A DNA stretch of 64,000 bases from positions 371,395-435,394 of the forward strand of contig NZ_JAGIAS010000007.1 of assembly GCF_017744695.1 (NCBI RefSeq). The letters are read 5' to 3'. The DNA comes from Dyadobacter sp. Its GTDB lineage: Bacteria; Bacteroidota; Bacteroidia; Cytophagales; Spirosomataceae. The notes under the pieces are model-generated. The model had not been told where the DNA came from and searched no databases. It was given only the letters and a program-made list of their open reading frames with translations. Within the stretch, counting starts at the first letter, position 1; the number at the start of each line of letters is the position of its first letter. Positions 26,601-34,523 of the stretch are shown here, in pieces. The translations under genes and the position numbers were made by a program.

Positions 26601-27023
26601 GCAACAGGCCCTGCCGGACAGGTTGTTTACCACGATGGTATGTTGATGGACGGTGTACTTGCTAGCGGCGAAGCTAACACCAACATCGTTTCACAAGCAG
26701 TGTACTACAACGCTACTTACAACTGGGGTGGCCCTCAATATGGTAACGCACGCTACGAGCTGTACGTTAAGAAAAACACTTACATCAAAATGCGTGAGAT
26801 CTCGCTTGCATACCGCCTGCCTTCATCAATCGGAAGCAAGATCGGTGCTTCGAACGTGACCCTCTCGGTATTCGGACGTAACCTGTTCTTCCTCTACCGT
26901 ACCATCAAAGATCTTGATGCAGAACAGACCAACACTTCTACAAGATGGTATGAAAACATCTCCAACGCAGGTGCTAACCCATCGTTCCGTACTGCGGGTG
27001 TAATGTTGAGAGCCAGCTTCTAA
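23694..27023 (+). CDS. SusC/RagA family TonB-linked outer-membrane transporter
   Basis: Outer-membrane nutrient importer of 1109 residues. A signal peptide (MGKNLLRLIVMLLMVSAPVLAQ) is followed by a carboxypeptidase-regulatory-like domain, 'ITGKVTSGSDGATLPGVSVLVKGTTTG...' (about 23-100). The TonB box region is 'LQEVTVTALG'. The plug follows ('YGKAPGVTINATPGGATSGVSISVRGFNSINGN' and 'VLKGASAAALYGSEAVNGVLLVTSK'). The 22-strand barrel ends in Phe (GVMLRASF). It pairs with the SusD gene 13 bases downstream. No glycosidase, peptidase or sigma/anti-sigma pair is adjacent, so the substrate cannot be inferred. Confidence 0.96.
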   Translation: MGKNLLRLIVMLLMVSAPVLAQTITGKVTSGSDGATLPGVSVLVKGTTTGTTTDADGTYSVAASGKATLVFSYIGYKTQEVAVGNSNVLNVTLVEDASNLQEVTVTALGIAKESRALGYATTTIKNDALIKTASPNFATALYGKAPGVTINATPGGATSGVSISVRGFNSINGNTQPLIVLDGIPIRNGESRNGDYWGDQRIRGNGLLDLNPADIENITVLKGASAAALYGSEAVNGVLLVTSKTGKGKKGIGVDFSASYSVDKIAYLPRYQDVRGPGYLKNYVDAGQDENGFIYYDTDGDGTKETRGLLGATVNFGPKFDGQPVMAFDGKIRPYSPSGNSYADLFQNANSSNINLSVSKATDNSTVRFSFTRQDNGMISYDAKNSKNIANLNASFNANKKLKTDLMVNYINQKTHNRPFKVDRMINNFTGMMNRFESADWYFDKYQTSQGYKYVTQSSGNPSLTPAENIKYNGFKTDIADYVWNTRKNTADEWSDRVIASITQHWQITDELKLRGRIGTDFTSERLQNNNATEKPLAFGYTGGFSMANNVYRNVYGEALATYNKKLTDDVSIALMAGYNAYKQMDTKMSNGTDGGLSTENFFDLSASVNNVTSSRERNNWTRDALIGTAQFDYKGIFFIEGTIRRDRTSTLAPGNNAFVYPSVNASYVFTDGLNLPSFFSYGKLRGSWGEVGNYPPTYGANVAYKQGTLNAQQNGGQSVLYTYMDPAFGNDKIRPERKREFEFGLETKFFNNRIGLDIAYYNAQIVDQILPLTIASTTGARSILANVGTLRNKGIEVAFNVSPIQGKTLNDFNWDLTLNLAKNVNKVEKLANNSTELLHSDLDGNAAQIRSVVGQPMGDIYAHGILKNEKGQAVVGPNGLYQLDGANWIKVGNAMPKLTGGLINSFSWKGFTLDAITDFRFGGSIMPTGINWMTSRGLTKESLNYMDAEHGGMSYYLDKDGKGIPTTAATGPAGQVVYHDGMLMDGVLASGEANTNIVSQAVYYNATYNWGGPQYGNARYELYVKKNTYIKMREISLAYRLPSSIGSKIGASNVTLSVFGRNLFFLYRTIKDLDAEQTNTSTRWYENISNAGANPSFRTAGVMLRASF

Positions 27024-27036
27024 TTTCAATCAGACT

Positions 27037-28632
27037 ATGAAAATGAAAAAGATATCATCAGTTATTTTGGCGGGGCTCATGCTGGTGGCAGCGTCCTGCA
27101 AAGAATCCGATTTCAGCAGCATATATCCTGATCCTTCGAAGATCTCCGCAACAACGGTCGAGAAGCAATTCACAGGGTTTCTTCAAGCCAACAAAGACTA
27201 TGTGTTGCCGGGATACACGCATTACTTCACCATGCTCCGCATTACATTGAACCAGTACAACCAGTCGATCGGCTGGGTGAATGGTTCAGGTCAGTATGTG
27301 CCGGGTTCGGCAGGTGTGGAGAACATTTGGTTCAACTACTATAACCTGCTGGCGCAATATCGTGAGCTGCAAAAGGTTTACAATTCGAAAACTGCTGATG
27401 AGCAAGCTGACCGCAAGTTCTTCATGACAGTGGCGAAGATCTACCTCTACGATCAGACCCAAAGAATGGTCGATGTTTTCGGTGCGATTCCTTTCACCGA
27501 AGCAGGTATGGTAAGTACAAATGGTGGCGATTACAATGCTTCGGCAGCGAAATTCGACGATCCTCAGGTGCTTTACACGCTGATGCTGGATGATCTGAAA
27601 AGCATTGCTGCGGAGCTGAACGCAACAACAATCAACGCGGGTTATCAGAAGTCGTTCCAGACCCAGGACTTCATTAACAAAGGAGACCTGACTGCCTGGA
27701 AACGTTATTGCAACTCTCTGCGCCTTCGTATGCTGAACCGCGTTTCGGACGTAGCTGCATTCCAGTCACGCTCTAACTCGGAGATCGCGGAAATCCTGGG
27801 TAATGCGACCACATTCCCGATTGTCGAAAACAACGATCAGAATATCCAGATTAATGTATATGATCTCAACAGCCCTATCAACTCGAAAGGCTTCCAGGAT
27901 GGTATGGGTCCAGGTACTTGGTATGGTAACACTGCTGGTAAAAAGTTGATCGACTACCTGAGTACTAACGCAGATCCCCGTCTACGCATGTTGTTCGAGC
28001 CGGGAGCTAATGCGGGTGGAAAGTATATCGGTATCGACCCAATGGCTACTGCTCAGGCGCAAACCGAACTTTCTAACGCAGGAGTTGTTGCGATTTACAA
28101 CCGCTATGTAACCAACTACAATCAGTTCTTCCCGGGTATTATCATCAATGCGCCTGAAGTAAACCTGATCAAAGCGGAATACTACCTGAGATCCGGTAAC
28201 GATGCATCTGCAAAAACTGCTTATGAAACGGCGATCGGCCAATCAATGGATTTCTATAACCGTATCAATAACGTGAGCAACGCGGCGCAAGGCACCAAAC
28301 CGGCCAACGTAACCACAGCAGAAGCTGCGGCGTACATCGCTGGAAACGGCGTAAACTGGGCAAAAGCAACTACTGCTGCTCAGAAACTGGAACTGATCGC
28401 AGGTCAGAAATGGGTACACTATAACCTGGTGCAGCCATACGAAAACTGGGCGGATATCCGTCGTTTGAACCTGCCGACATTGAGCTTCTGGGTTGACAAC
28501 AACAACAACCAGACACTTCCTCCCGTAAGGTTGAACTACCCAGGTAACGAGATTACTTACAATGCTGCTAACTACGCGGCGGTTCGCGAGAACGATAAAC
28601 TCACTACCAAGCTTTTCTGGGACGTGAAATAA
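27037..28632 (+). CDS. SusD/RagB family nutrient-binding lipoprotein (SusD-like_2)
   Basis: Cell-surface lid protein of the SusC transporter. The lipoprotein signal MKMKKISSVILAGLMLVAASC puts the lipidated Cys at 21, followed by KESD, an acidic stretch that fits surface export. 'YYNLLAQYRELQKVYN', 'YLYDQTQRMVDVFGAIPFTEAG', 'LNRVSDVAAFQSRSNSEIAEIL' and 'LIAGQKWVHYNLVQPYENWADIRRLNLP' match the SusD-like_2 subfamily. The 531 residues are normal. The operon ends in a strong terminator. Confidence 0.94.
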   Translation: MKMKKISSVILAGLMLVAASCKESDFSSIYPDPSKISATTVEKQFTGFLQANKDYVLPGYTHYFTMLRITLNQYNQSIGWVNGSGQYVPGSAGVENIWFNYYNLLAQYRELQKVYNSKTADEQADRKFFMTVAKIYLYDQTQRMVDVFGAIPFTEAGMVSTNGGDYNASAAKFDDPQVLYTLMLDDLKSIAAELNATTINAGYQKSFQTQDFINKGDLTAWKRYCNSLRLRMLNRVSDVAAFQSRSNSEIAEILGNATTFPIVENNDQNIQINVYDLNSPINSKGFQDGMGPGTWYGNTAGKKLIDYLSTNADPRLRMLFEPGANAGGKYIGIDPMATAQAQTELSNAGVVAIYNRYVTNYNQFFPGIIINAPEVNLIKAEYYLRSGNDASAKTAYETAIGQSMDFYNRINNVSNAAQGTKPANVTTAEAAAYIAGNGVNWAKATTAAQKLELIAGQKWVHYNLVQPYENWADIRRLNLPTLSFWVDNNNNQTLPPVRLNYPGNEITYNAANYAAVRENDKLTTKLFWDVK

Positions 28633-28678
28633 TAATACCCGGATTGATAATACCAATCAGATTTAGTTAGGAATGGAA

Positions 28679-28708
28679 AGAGGCGGGTCGTTGACCTGCC
28701 TCTTTTTT
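28679..28708 (+). terminator. Rho-independent terminator after SusD
   Basis: An 11-bp stem (AGAGGCGGGTC pairing with GACCTGCCTCT, one G-T wobble) with loop GTT, followed by TTTTTT. It lies between convergent genes. Confidence 0.92.
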
Positions 28709-28729
28709 ATTCTAAACCAAAATGGGATA

Positions 28730-30286
28730 CTACCTGCGCCGATTGGTCAGTACGAGTAGTTGAGGAAATGATAGCTGTCCACGGGAGATTAGTTTGGTCA
28801 TTTCTCCGATGGTGTGAAAATAGGAGCCCAGCACAATATCGGTGTCGCCATCCTGGTCAAAATCGGCGGCTTCCATCGTCAGCCATTTGCCGGCGGCTGC
28901 CATTGGGGTTGAAAAGGCTTTGAAATTCATTTTGCCCTCATTGGATAAATAAATGAAGCTATGCGCCGGATTGGCGAGGTCAGAGTAGAATGCCGTGGCG
29001 GCAATGTCGATATCGCCATCGAGATCAAAATCGCGGGCGACGGCCTTGCTGGCGCCGTAGAGCGGGAAAAACCAGGCGAGCTTGAAATTGTCTTTCCCGT
29101 CATTTAAATACAAACGCACGCCATGGTAGTTCTTATCGATGGGTGAAAGGTCCCAGTTATCCCCATTGGTCAGCACAATATCCTGAAAGCCGTCCTTGTT
29201 GAAATCCACCATTTCCATATAGCTCATCCCATAGGAAGGCGGAAATTGCAGCACAGTTTTTTCTTTGAACTTCCCATTGCCAAGATTGTAAAACACAGTT
29301 ACCTGCTCCCAGGCTTGCGCCAACAACGCGATTATATCAGGCTTTTTGTCACCATTCAGGTCCCGGATTTCGGCCTTTCTGGCACCCGGCAACTCTTTCA
29401 GAATATGCTCCTTATCCTGCTGGAAATTGTCCAGCCAGAACAATTTGCCGGAGTGATTACCAAAACCGCAGATCAGGGCGTCGTCTTTTCCATCCATATT
29501 TAGGTCCCCGGTTGCAAATTGTACAGGGCGCGGAAGGTTCTGAACATTCACAAGCGAAGGGTCTGTTGTTTTGGAAAGCGACATCAGTCGGCCCGTCCGC
29601 TGGTCGGATGGTTTGAAAACCCCAATGGAGAGCAGGCGGGGCGGGGCGTTTTGAGGGAAGTCGATATCGGTTGGCGCGGAATCGATCCACCAGGTATCTT
29701 TCAATCCCGTCTTTCCGAATACATACAAAGCATTCTGATCGTCGCCGATATAGAGCAGCGAAGAAGCCGGGTCATATTTCAGCATGGAGGTTTTGGGGAC
29801 TTCTTTATCGCCTACGGTCAGGTCGGACACATGGAAAAGCCGCAGAGAGTCTTCCACAGGAAGCGTTTTTTCCTGCGGAAGCGGCACGGCGGGGGCCATA
29901 GAGCGGTAATAGGCAACGATCTCTTTCCATTCGCCCTCCGAAATGAGTTGAGCTTCGGGGTAGACGTTTAAGGCTTGCATCACATGCTTTTCTTCGGGGA
30001 TCAGATCGGCGTAAGGGTCCTGCCCATTGGGCCGGATACCTAGCCGCAAACCCATATTCGGTAGCACACTGGTTACCCACGTTTTTTTGTCCAGCAATGA
30101 AGGATCGGGGAACAAATGGCAGCGCTGACAATAATCCATCGCCAGTTTTCTCCCTTGCTGGACGGAATCGGCTTGCAGCCTGTGGCCGGCGGCCTCGGAT
30201 GCCGGTAACTTCTCCTGAAAAGAAAGAGAAAGCCCCGCCATTCCGATGGGTACAGAAATGAGCAGGGCCTTTTTTATCAGTATCAT
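28730..30286 (-). CDS. FG-GAP/VCBS repeat protein with a c-type haem motif
   Basis: Exported protein of 518 residues. After the signal peptide, a cytochrome-like N-terminal segment contains 'MDYCQRCHLFPDPSLL', a CxxCH haem motif, with possible Met ligands downstream. The rest is a beta-propeller of FG-GAP/VCBS repeats with calcium-binding D-x-D/N-x-D-G loops: 'GDLNMDGKDDALICGFG', 'RDLNGDKKPDIIALLA', 'VDFNKDGFQDIVLTNGD', 'RDFDLDGDIDIAATAF' and 'ADFDQDGDTDIVLGSY'. The start lies 10 bases after argH on the same strand, so it may be co-transcribed although no functional link is evident. Confidence 0.85.
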   Translation of the reverse strand: MILIKKALLISVPIGMAGLSLSFQEKLPASEAAGHRLQADSVQQGRKLAMDYCQRCHLFPDPSLLDKKTWVTSVLPNMGLRLGIRPNGQDPYADLIPEEKHVMQALNVYPEAQLISEGEWKEIVAYYRSMAPAVPLPQEKTLPVEDSLRLFHVSDLTVGDKEVPKTSMLKYDPASSLLYIGDDQNALYVFGKTGLKDTWWIDSAPTDIDFPQNAPPRLLSIGVFKPSDQRTGRLMSLSKTTDPSLVNVQNLPRPVQFATGDLNMDGKDDALICGFGNHSGKLFWLDNFQQDKEHILKELPGARKAEIRDLNGDKKPDIIALLAQAWEQVTVFYNLGNGKFKEKTVLQFPPSYGMSYMEMVDFNKDGFQDIVLTNGDNWDLSPIDKNYHGVRLYLNDGKDNFKLAWFFPLYGASKAVARDFDLDGDIDIAATAFYSDLANPAHSFIYLSNEGKMNFKAFSTPMAAAGKWLTMEAADFDQDGDTDIVLGSYFHTIGEMTKLISRGQLSFPQLLVLTNRRR

Positions 30287-30296
30287 GACGGACCGC

Positions 30297-31631
30297 TTAA
30301 CGGATCAGATTGTCGAGTGTTGCCAAAACTTTATCGTAGCCGAACGCGCCAATTTCCCGTTCCATCCGCGCACGAATGGCTTCCGTTTGCAAATTGCCGA
30401 TACTTCCTTCATGGTTGTGTTTCAGCTCCCGCGGCGCGGTATAGGTACCGTCGCCGATTTCTGCGCCGACTTGTTTGTATGCGTCACGGAAAGGTACCCC
30501 GGCGATCACGAGTTCGTTCACACGCTCCACACTGAACAGCAAGTCGTATTTCGGGTCGTCGAGCAGGTTTTGTTTGACTTTCAAATGTTCCAGCATGAAT
30601 GCAGCGATGTCGAGGCAGTCGAGGATTTCGTCGAATGCCGGCATCAGGATTTCTTTCAGCAGCTGCATATCGCGGTGATAGCCTGACGGCAGGTTGCTCA
30701 ATACCATCGTTACCTCCATCGGCAATGCTTTCATGCGGTTGGTTTTGGCGCGCAGGAGTTCGGCTACGTCCGGGTTTTTCTTATGCGGCATAATGCTGCT
30801 GCCGGTGGTGAGGTCGTCGGGCAATACGATGAAGCCGAAGTTTTGGCTGTTGTACAGGCAAACGTCCATGGCAAGCCTCGAAACGGTGGCCGCCAGCGAA
30901 GCGATGGCGCTCAATGCGGCCTGCTCCGTACGCCCGCGGCTCATCTGCGCATACACGACGTTATGGTGCATTCCTTCAAAACCCAGCAACTCGGTGGTCA
31001 GCTGGCGGTTCAGCGGGAACGACGAGCCATAACCCGCGCCTGAGCCTAGGGGGTTGCGGTTGGCAAGACGGTAGGCAGCATTCAGCTGGATAATATCGTC
31101 GATGAGCCCTTCGGCGTAGGCGCCGAACCACAGCCCGAATGACGACGGCATGGCGATTTGCAAATGCGTGTAGCCTGGCAGCAGGTCATTTTTGTGTTCC
31201 TCGGATTTGCGGGTCAGCACGTCGAAAAGCTTTTCTGTGGCCTGCACGACTTCAAAAAGCCGCGCGCGGGTGTACAGCTTCATGTCCACCAGCACCTGGT
31301 CATTACGCGAGCGACCCGAATGAATTTTCTTGCCGGTATCGCCGAGCCTGCGGGTTAACAGCAGTTCCACCTGCGAATGCACATCTTCGATGCCTTCTTC
31401 GATGACGAATTCACCCTTCCGGATTTGCCCGTAAATGGCTTTGAGTTCGGTTTTCAATGCGGCCAGATCGTCGGCCGTGAGCAGACCGATGGTTTCCAGC
31501 ATGGTGGCGTGGGCGATATTGCCCAGCACATCGAATTCGGCCAGATGCAAATCCATCTCGCGGTCGCGGCCGACGGTGAAGCGTTCTATTTTCTCAGAAG
31601 TGACAGTATTTTCCTTTTGCCAGAGTTTCAA
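30297..31631 (-). CDS. argH: argininosuccinate lyase
   Basis: Cleaves argininosuccinate to arginine and fumarate, the last step of arginine synthesis. The family signature 'GSSIMPHKKNPDVAELLR' is present, together with 'IHSGRSRNDQVLVDMKLY', 'LPGYTHLQIAMPSSFGLW' and 'NRNPLGSGAGYGSSFPLNR'. The open frame extends to a GTG at 31673, but that codon overlaps the -7 box, so I chose the TTG at 31631 (protein M-KLWQKENTVTSEKIERFTVGRD, 444 residues). This gives the N-terminus and length normal for Bacteroidota ArgH. Confidence 0.95.
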   Translation of the reverse strand: MKLWQKENTVTSEKIERFTVGRDREMDLHLAEFDVLGNIAHATMLETIGLLTADDLAALKTELKAIYGQIRKGEFVIEEGIEDVHSQVELLLTRRLGDTGKKIHSGRSRNDQVLVDMKLYTRARLFEVVQATEKLFDVLTRKSEEHKNDLLPGYTHLQIAMPSSFGLWFGAYAEGLIDDIIQLNAAYRLANRNPLGSGAGYGSSFPLNRQLTTELLGFEGMHHNVVYAQMSRGRTEQAALSAIASLAATVSRLAMDVCLYNSQNFGFIVLPDDLTTGSSIMPHKKNPDVAELLRAKTNRMKALPMEVTMVLSNLPSGYHRDMQLLKEILMPAFDEILDCLDIAAFMLEHLKVKQNLLDDPKYDLLFSVERVNELVIAGVPFRDAYKQVGAEIGDGTYTAPRELKHNHEGSIGNLQTEAIRARMEREIGAFGYDKVLATLDNLIR

Positions 31632-31672
31632 AATGCAGGAATGATAAAATTTATAGATTTCAAATTTCAACA

Positions 31673-31680
31673 CAAATTTA
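31673..31680 (-). promoter_or_regulatory. -7 box of the argH promoter
   Basis: TAAATTTG on the minus strand, an exact TAnnTTTG, 41 bases before the TTG start of argH. It decides against the longer frame. Confidence 0.6.
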
Positions 31681-31709
31681 ACATCATTAGCTCATTCCTT
31701 TCCCTTTTT

Positions 31710-31729
31710 CCGTCGACTGAAGTCGACGG
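31710..31729. repeat. REP-like palindrome left of the RAYT gene
   Basis: CCGTCGACTGAAGTCGACGG has perfect 9-base arms around GA. It is the exact inverse of the copy at 32388 (centre TC). It lies 113 bases before the transposase start. Confidence 0.8.
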
Positions 31730-31842
31730 CCATCGGATTTTTTATGGGAAATGAAATTGAGGTGTTACCAAGTTTGAGGTTTAGCGTATCAATGAGACCG
31801 CCTAGGGGTTTATTGTCGGACGTTTTTTAATCTTCTATTGGT

Positions 31843-32280
31843 ATGAGTTGGAGCCGGATTTGGATTCATGTTGTTTTTTCTACGAAATATCGTGCGCCAG
31901 TACTGGGAGACGATATTCGAAATAAGGTGTTCATGCATATCAGGGAATATGCAATGTCGAAGGGGATTGAGTTGAATGTGATCAACGGCTACTTCGATCA
32001 CGCGCATTGCCTCATTTGTCTTACCCGGCAGCAGACGCTCTCGGATGTAATGAAGATCATCAAGGGAGAGTCAGCTTACTGGATAAATAAGAACAAACTG
32101 ACAAGAACCAAGTTTGTCTGGCAGGATGACTATTGGGCTGTAAGTGTCAGCGAAAAACATGTCCCGCGAGTTCGCAATTATATACTCCGGCAGGAAGAGC
32201 ATCACAAAGGCAAAACCTTTGAAATAGAAATCAACAGATTCATGCAAAAATATGGCTGGACAAATTCTAACAACAACTAA
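31843..32280 (+). CDS. REP-associated tyrosine transposase (RAYT, IS200/IS605-like Y1)
   Basis: Single-strand DNA transposase of 145 residues. The HUH-type metal site is 'YFDHAHCLICL' (HAH). The catalytic Tyr is in 'RVRNYILRQEEHHKGKTF'. 'KGESAYWINKNKLTRTKFVWQDDYWAVSVSE' is the conserved middle block of the Bacteroidota branch. No TnpB and no IS605 ends are present. Instead, GTCGAC-rich palindromes flank the gene at 31710, 32291 and 32388, as in REPtrons where the RAYT mobilises or copies REP units. It appears intact. Confidence 0.88.
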   Translation: MSWSRIWIHVVFSTKYRAPVLGDDIRNKVFMHIREYAMSKGIELNVINGYFDHAHCLICLTRQQTLSDVMKIIKGESAYWINKNKLTRTKFVWQDDYWAVSVSEKHVPRVRNYILRQEEHHKGKTFEIEINRFMQKYGWTNSNNN

Positions 32281-32290
32281 GCTCCTTAGC

Positions 32291-32310
32291 TCGTCGACTT
32301 AAGTCGACGG
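32291..32310. repeat. REP-like palindrome right of the RAYT gene (copy 2)
   Basis: TCGTCGACTTAAGTCGACGG, with a perfect 18-base palindrome CGTCGACTTAAGTCGACG inside. It lies 10 bases after the transposase stop codon. It differs from the other two copies at the 2-base centre (TA) and one edge base. Confidence 0.78.
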
Positions 32311-32348
32311 CAGGGGATGATTGGCAATTCCCAGTTGAATAGGCTTCT

Positions 32349-32364
32349 GCTGCCGCCAGGCAGC
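32349..32364. repeat. short hairpin between REP copies
   Basis: GCTGCC-GCCA-GGCAGC, a 6-bp stem with a 4-base loop between the second and third palindromes. It may be part of a composite REP element. Confidence 0.4.
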
Positions 32365-32387
32365 GACAGCCGGAAGCAATCGCCTTA

Positions 32388-32407
32388 CCGTCGACTTCAG
32401 TCGACGG
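32388..32407. repeat. REP-like palindrome right of the RAYT gene (copy 3)
   Basis: CCGTCGACTTCAGTCGACGG, the exact reverse complement of the left copy. The outer pair therefore flanks the transposase in opposite orientation. Confidence 0.8.
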
Positions 32408-32435
32408 AGAAAAGAGCGAAAGCAATTAGTTAAAA

Positions 32436-32942
32436 TCACTCGATCATTCTTTTGATCGCCACAAACCGCTTGCTGTAATAAGCGGCGTTCAGCAGGTCGT
32501 AGCGGATACCGCCTTTCCAGGCCGAATGGATGAATTTGACGTAGCCAGGCGCTACTTCGGTGATAATGCCTACGTGCCCGATGCGCTTGCTTTTGGCGCT
32601 GTTGCCTTTGAAAAATATAAGGTCGCCGGGTTTGGCATTATCGAGTTCTACGGCTTCACCGTGCTCGGCCTGTGCTGCACTGGAATGCGGAAGTGCGATA
32701 TTCCATTGATTGAAACAGTACCGGACGAAACCCGAGCAATCGAAACCTCGCTTGGATGACCCGCCGGAACGGTAGGGGATATGCAAATGCTTGGTGGCGA
32801 ACGATACCAGCGACTGGATAGGGCTCAGCGTGTCGGCCACCACTTCCTGGGGTTTGGAGACTTGTGCGAAAGAACGGTTGGGAAGCGAACTGACGGCAAA
32901 CAAAAAGGCTGTTACAATGACTGAACGAATCGAAAAATGCAT
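32436..32942 (-). CDS. NlpC/P60 family cell-wall peptidase
   Basis: Exported gamma-D-Glu-diamino-acid endopeptidase of 168 residues that trims peptidoglycan stem peptides. A signal peptide (MHFSIRSVIVTAFLFAVSSLPNRSFAQ) is followed by a single NlpC/P60 domain with catalytic Cys in 'RGFDCSGFVRYCF', His in 'RIGHVGIITEV' and a third polar residue in 'FIHSAWKGGIRY'. It lacks an SH3 domain, so it is a minimal form. No clear TAnnTTTG promoter was found upstream. Confidence 0.92.
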   Translation of the reverse strand: MHFSIRSVIVTAFLFAVSSLPNRSFAQVSKPQEVVADTLSPIQSLVSFATKHLHIPYRSGGSSKRGFDCSGFVRYCFNQWNIALPHSSAAQAEHGEAVELDNAKPGDLIFFKGNSAKSKRIGHVGIITEVAPGYVKFIHSAWKGGIRYDLLNAAYYSKRFVAIKRMIE

Positions 32943-33152
32943 GAAATCAAAAGTGGGTTCAGGACTTTAAATGGTCAAACAAGAGATTCTACGGTTTTGT
33001 GATGTGATCACCTCAGGTTTGTAAAGCTAACGACTTTTTTGCATTTGTCTTATTTTAACAAATCGTTAATTTTTGCAATATTTTGTAAATCACTGATTTG
33101 CCTAATTAAGGGTTACTTTCATTAAAGTAAAGGTTTAAGCCCCCTTTTTGCC

Positions 33153-33160
33153 TACTTTTG
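33153..33160 (+). promoter_or_regulatory. -7 box of the purM promoter
   Basis: TACTTTTG, an exact TAnnTTTG, 38 bases before the purM ATG. No standard -33 TTG is evident. Confidence 0.5.
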
Positions 33161-33198
33161 TGGCGGAATCAGGATAGCTTACTAATTAATACGCTCAG

Positions 33199-34365
33199 AT
33201 GAAAACTACCGACCGTTATCTACAGCGCGGTGTATCGGCTTCAAAGGAAGATGTGCATAAGGCCATCGAAAAGATCGACAAAGGGCTTTTTCCGAAGGCT
33301 TTTTGCAAAATAGTCCCGGATACCCTCGCGGGCGATCCCGAGTATTGCACGATCATGCATGCCGATGGCGCCGGTACCAAAACTTCCCTGGCGTATTTGT
33401 ATTGGAAAGAAACCAGTGATATTTCCGTTTGGAAAGGCATCGCACAGGACGCGATCGTGATGAATACCGACGATTTGCTTTGTGTGGGTGCAACGGGTCC
33501 GATGCTCTATTCATCGACCATCGATCGGAACAAGAACCGCATTCCGGGTGAAGTGATCGCGGAGGTGATCAACGGTGCGGAGGACGTGCTGGACATGCTC
33601 CGGAGCTATGGTGTCGAGATTTACAGCACAGGCGGTGAAACGGCCGATGTGGGTGATCTTGTGCGGACCGTGACCGTCAATAGTACGGTCATCGCCCGTA
33701 TGAAGCGCTCGGAGGTGGTGGATAATGCCAACATCCAGGCAGGCGACTTGATCGTGGGCCTTGCCTCCTATGGACAGGCGACTTACGAAAGCGAGTACAA
33801 TGGCGGCATGGGCAGTAACGGCCTTACCTCCGCCAGACACGACATTCTGGGCAAATACCTTTCAAAATATACCGAAAGCTTCGATCCCGAAGTAAGTGAG
33901 GATCTCATTTACAGCGGAAGCAAAAAACTGACCGACGAAGTGGAGGGGGCACCTTTGAATGTGGGGAAGCTTATCCTTTCCCCCACACGTACATACGCCC
34001 CCGTAGCCAAGGCGCTGCTCGACGAAATGCGTCCGCAAATCCATGGCATGGTACATTGCAGTGGCGGAGCTCAGACCAAAATTCTACATTTTGTTGATAA
34101 CCTTCACATTATCAAAGACAACCTGCTCCCTGTGCCTCCATTGTTCAGACTTATTCAGGAGGAAAGCGGTACGAGCTGGCAGGAGATGTATAAAGTGTTT
34201 AATATGGGTCACAGGCTGGAAATTTACCTCCCCGAAAACCACGCCGCGCGCGTGATTGAAATTTCGAAATCTTTCGGGATCGATGCGCAGGTGATCGGGC
34301 GTGTGGAAGCTTCCGACGCGAAAAAATTGACAATCAGCAGCGAATACGGCACTTTCTATTATTGA
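33199..34365 (+). CDS. purM: phosphoribosylformylglycinamidine cyclo-ligase (AIR synthetase)
   Basis: Fifth step of purine synthesis: FGAM plus ATP to AIR. The start 'MKTTDRYLQRGVSASKEDVHKAIEKIDKG' and the motifs 'MHADGAGTKTSLAYLYW', 'AQDAIVMNTDDLLCVGATGPML' and 'IYSTGGETADVGDLVRTV' are those of the longer Bacteroidota PurM (388 residues). It is a cytoplasmic homodimer. It is monocistronic, with its own promoter box and a clear terminator. Confidence 0.95.
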   Translation: MKTTDRYLQRGVSASKEDVHKAIEKIDKGLFPKAFCKIVPDTLAGDPEYCTIMHADGAGTKTSLAYLYWKETSDISVWKGIAQDAIVMNTDDLLCVGATGPMLYSSTIDRNKNRIPGEVIAEVINGAEDVLDMLRSYGVEIYSTGGETADVGDLVRTVTVNSTVIARMKRSEVVDNANIQAGDLIVGLASYGQATYESEYNGGMGSNGLTSARHDILGKYLSKYTESFDPEVSEDLIYSGSKKLTDEVEGAPLNVGKLILSPTRTYAPVAKALLDEMRPQIHGMVHCSGGAQTKILHFVDNLHIIKDNLLPVPPLFRLIQEESGTSWQEMYKVFNMGHRLEIYLPENHAARVIEISKSFGIDAQVIGRVEASDAKKLTISSEYGTFYY

Positions 34366-34395
34366 CCGCTTTTAAAGTTGTTGCAAAATGCTGAG

Positions 34396-34426
34396 CCTCC
34401 GGGAGTTATCTTCCGGAGGTTTTTTG
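34396..34426 (+). terminator. Rho-independent terminator after purM
   Basis: CCTCCGG and CCGGAGG, extended by a G-T and an A-T pair, with a 6-base loop, followed by TTTTTT. Confidence 0.9.
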
Positions 34427-34523
34427 TTTCCCAGTATGTTCGACTGCCCATGCAGGCACGACAATTGTAGTATGATTTCGAAATAAATGGTAGAAGTAGT
34501 GTTGTTTTTTAACCATGTTAAAT

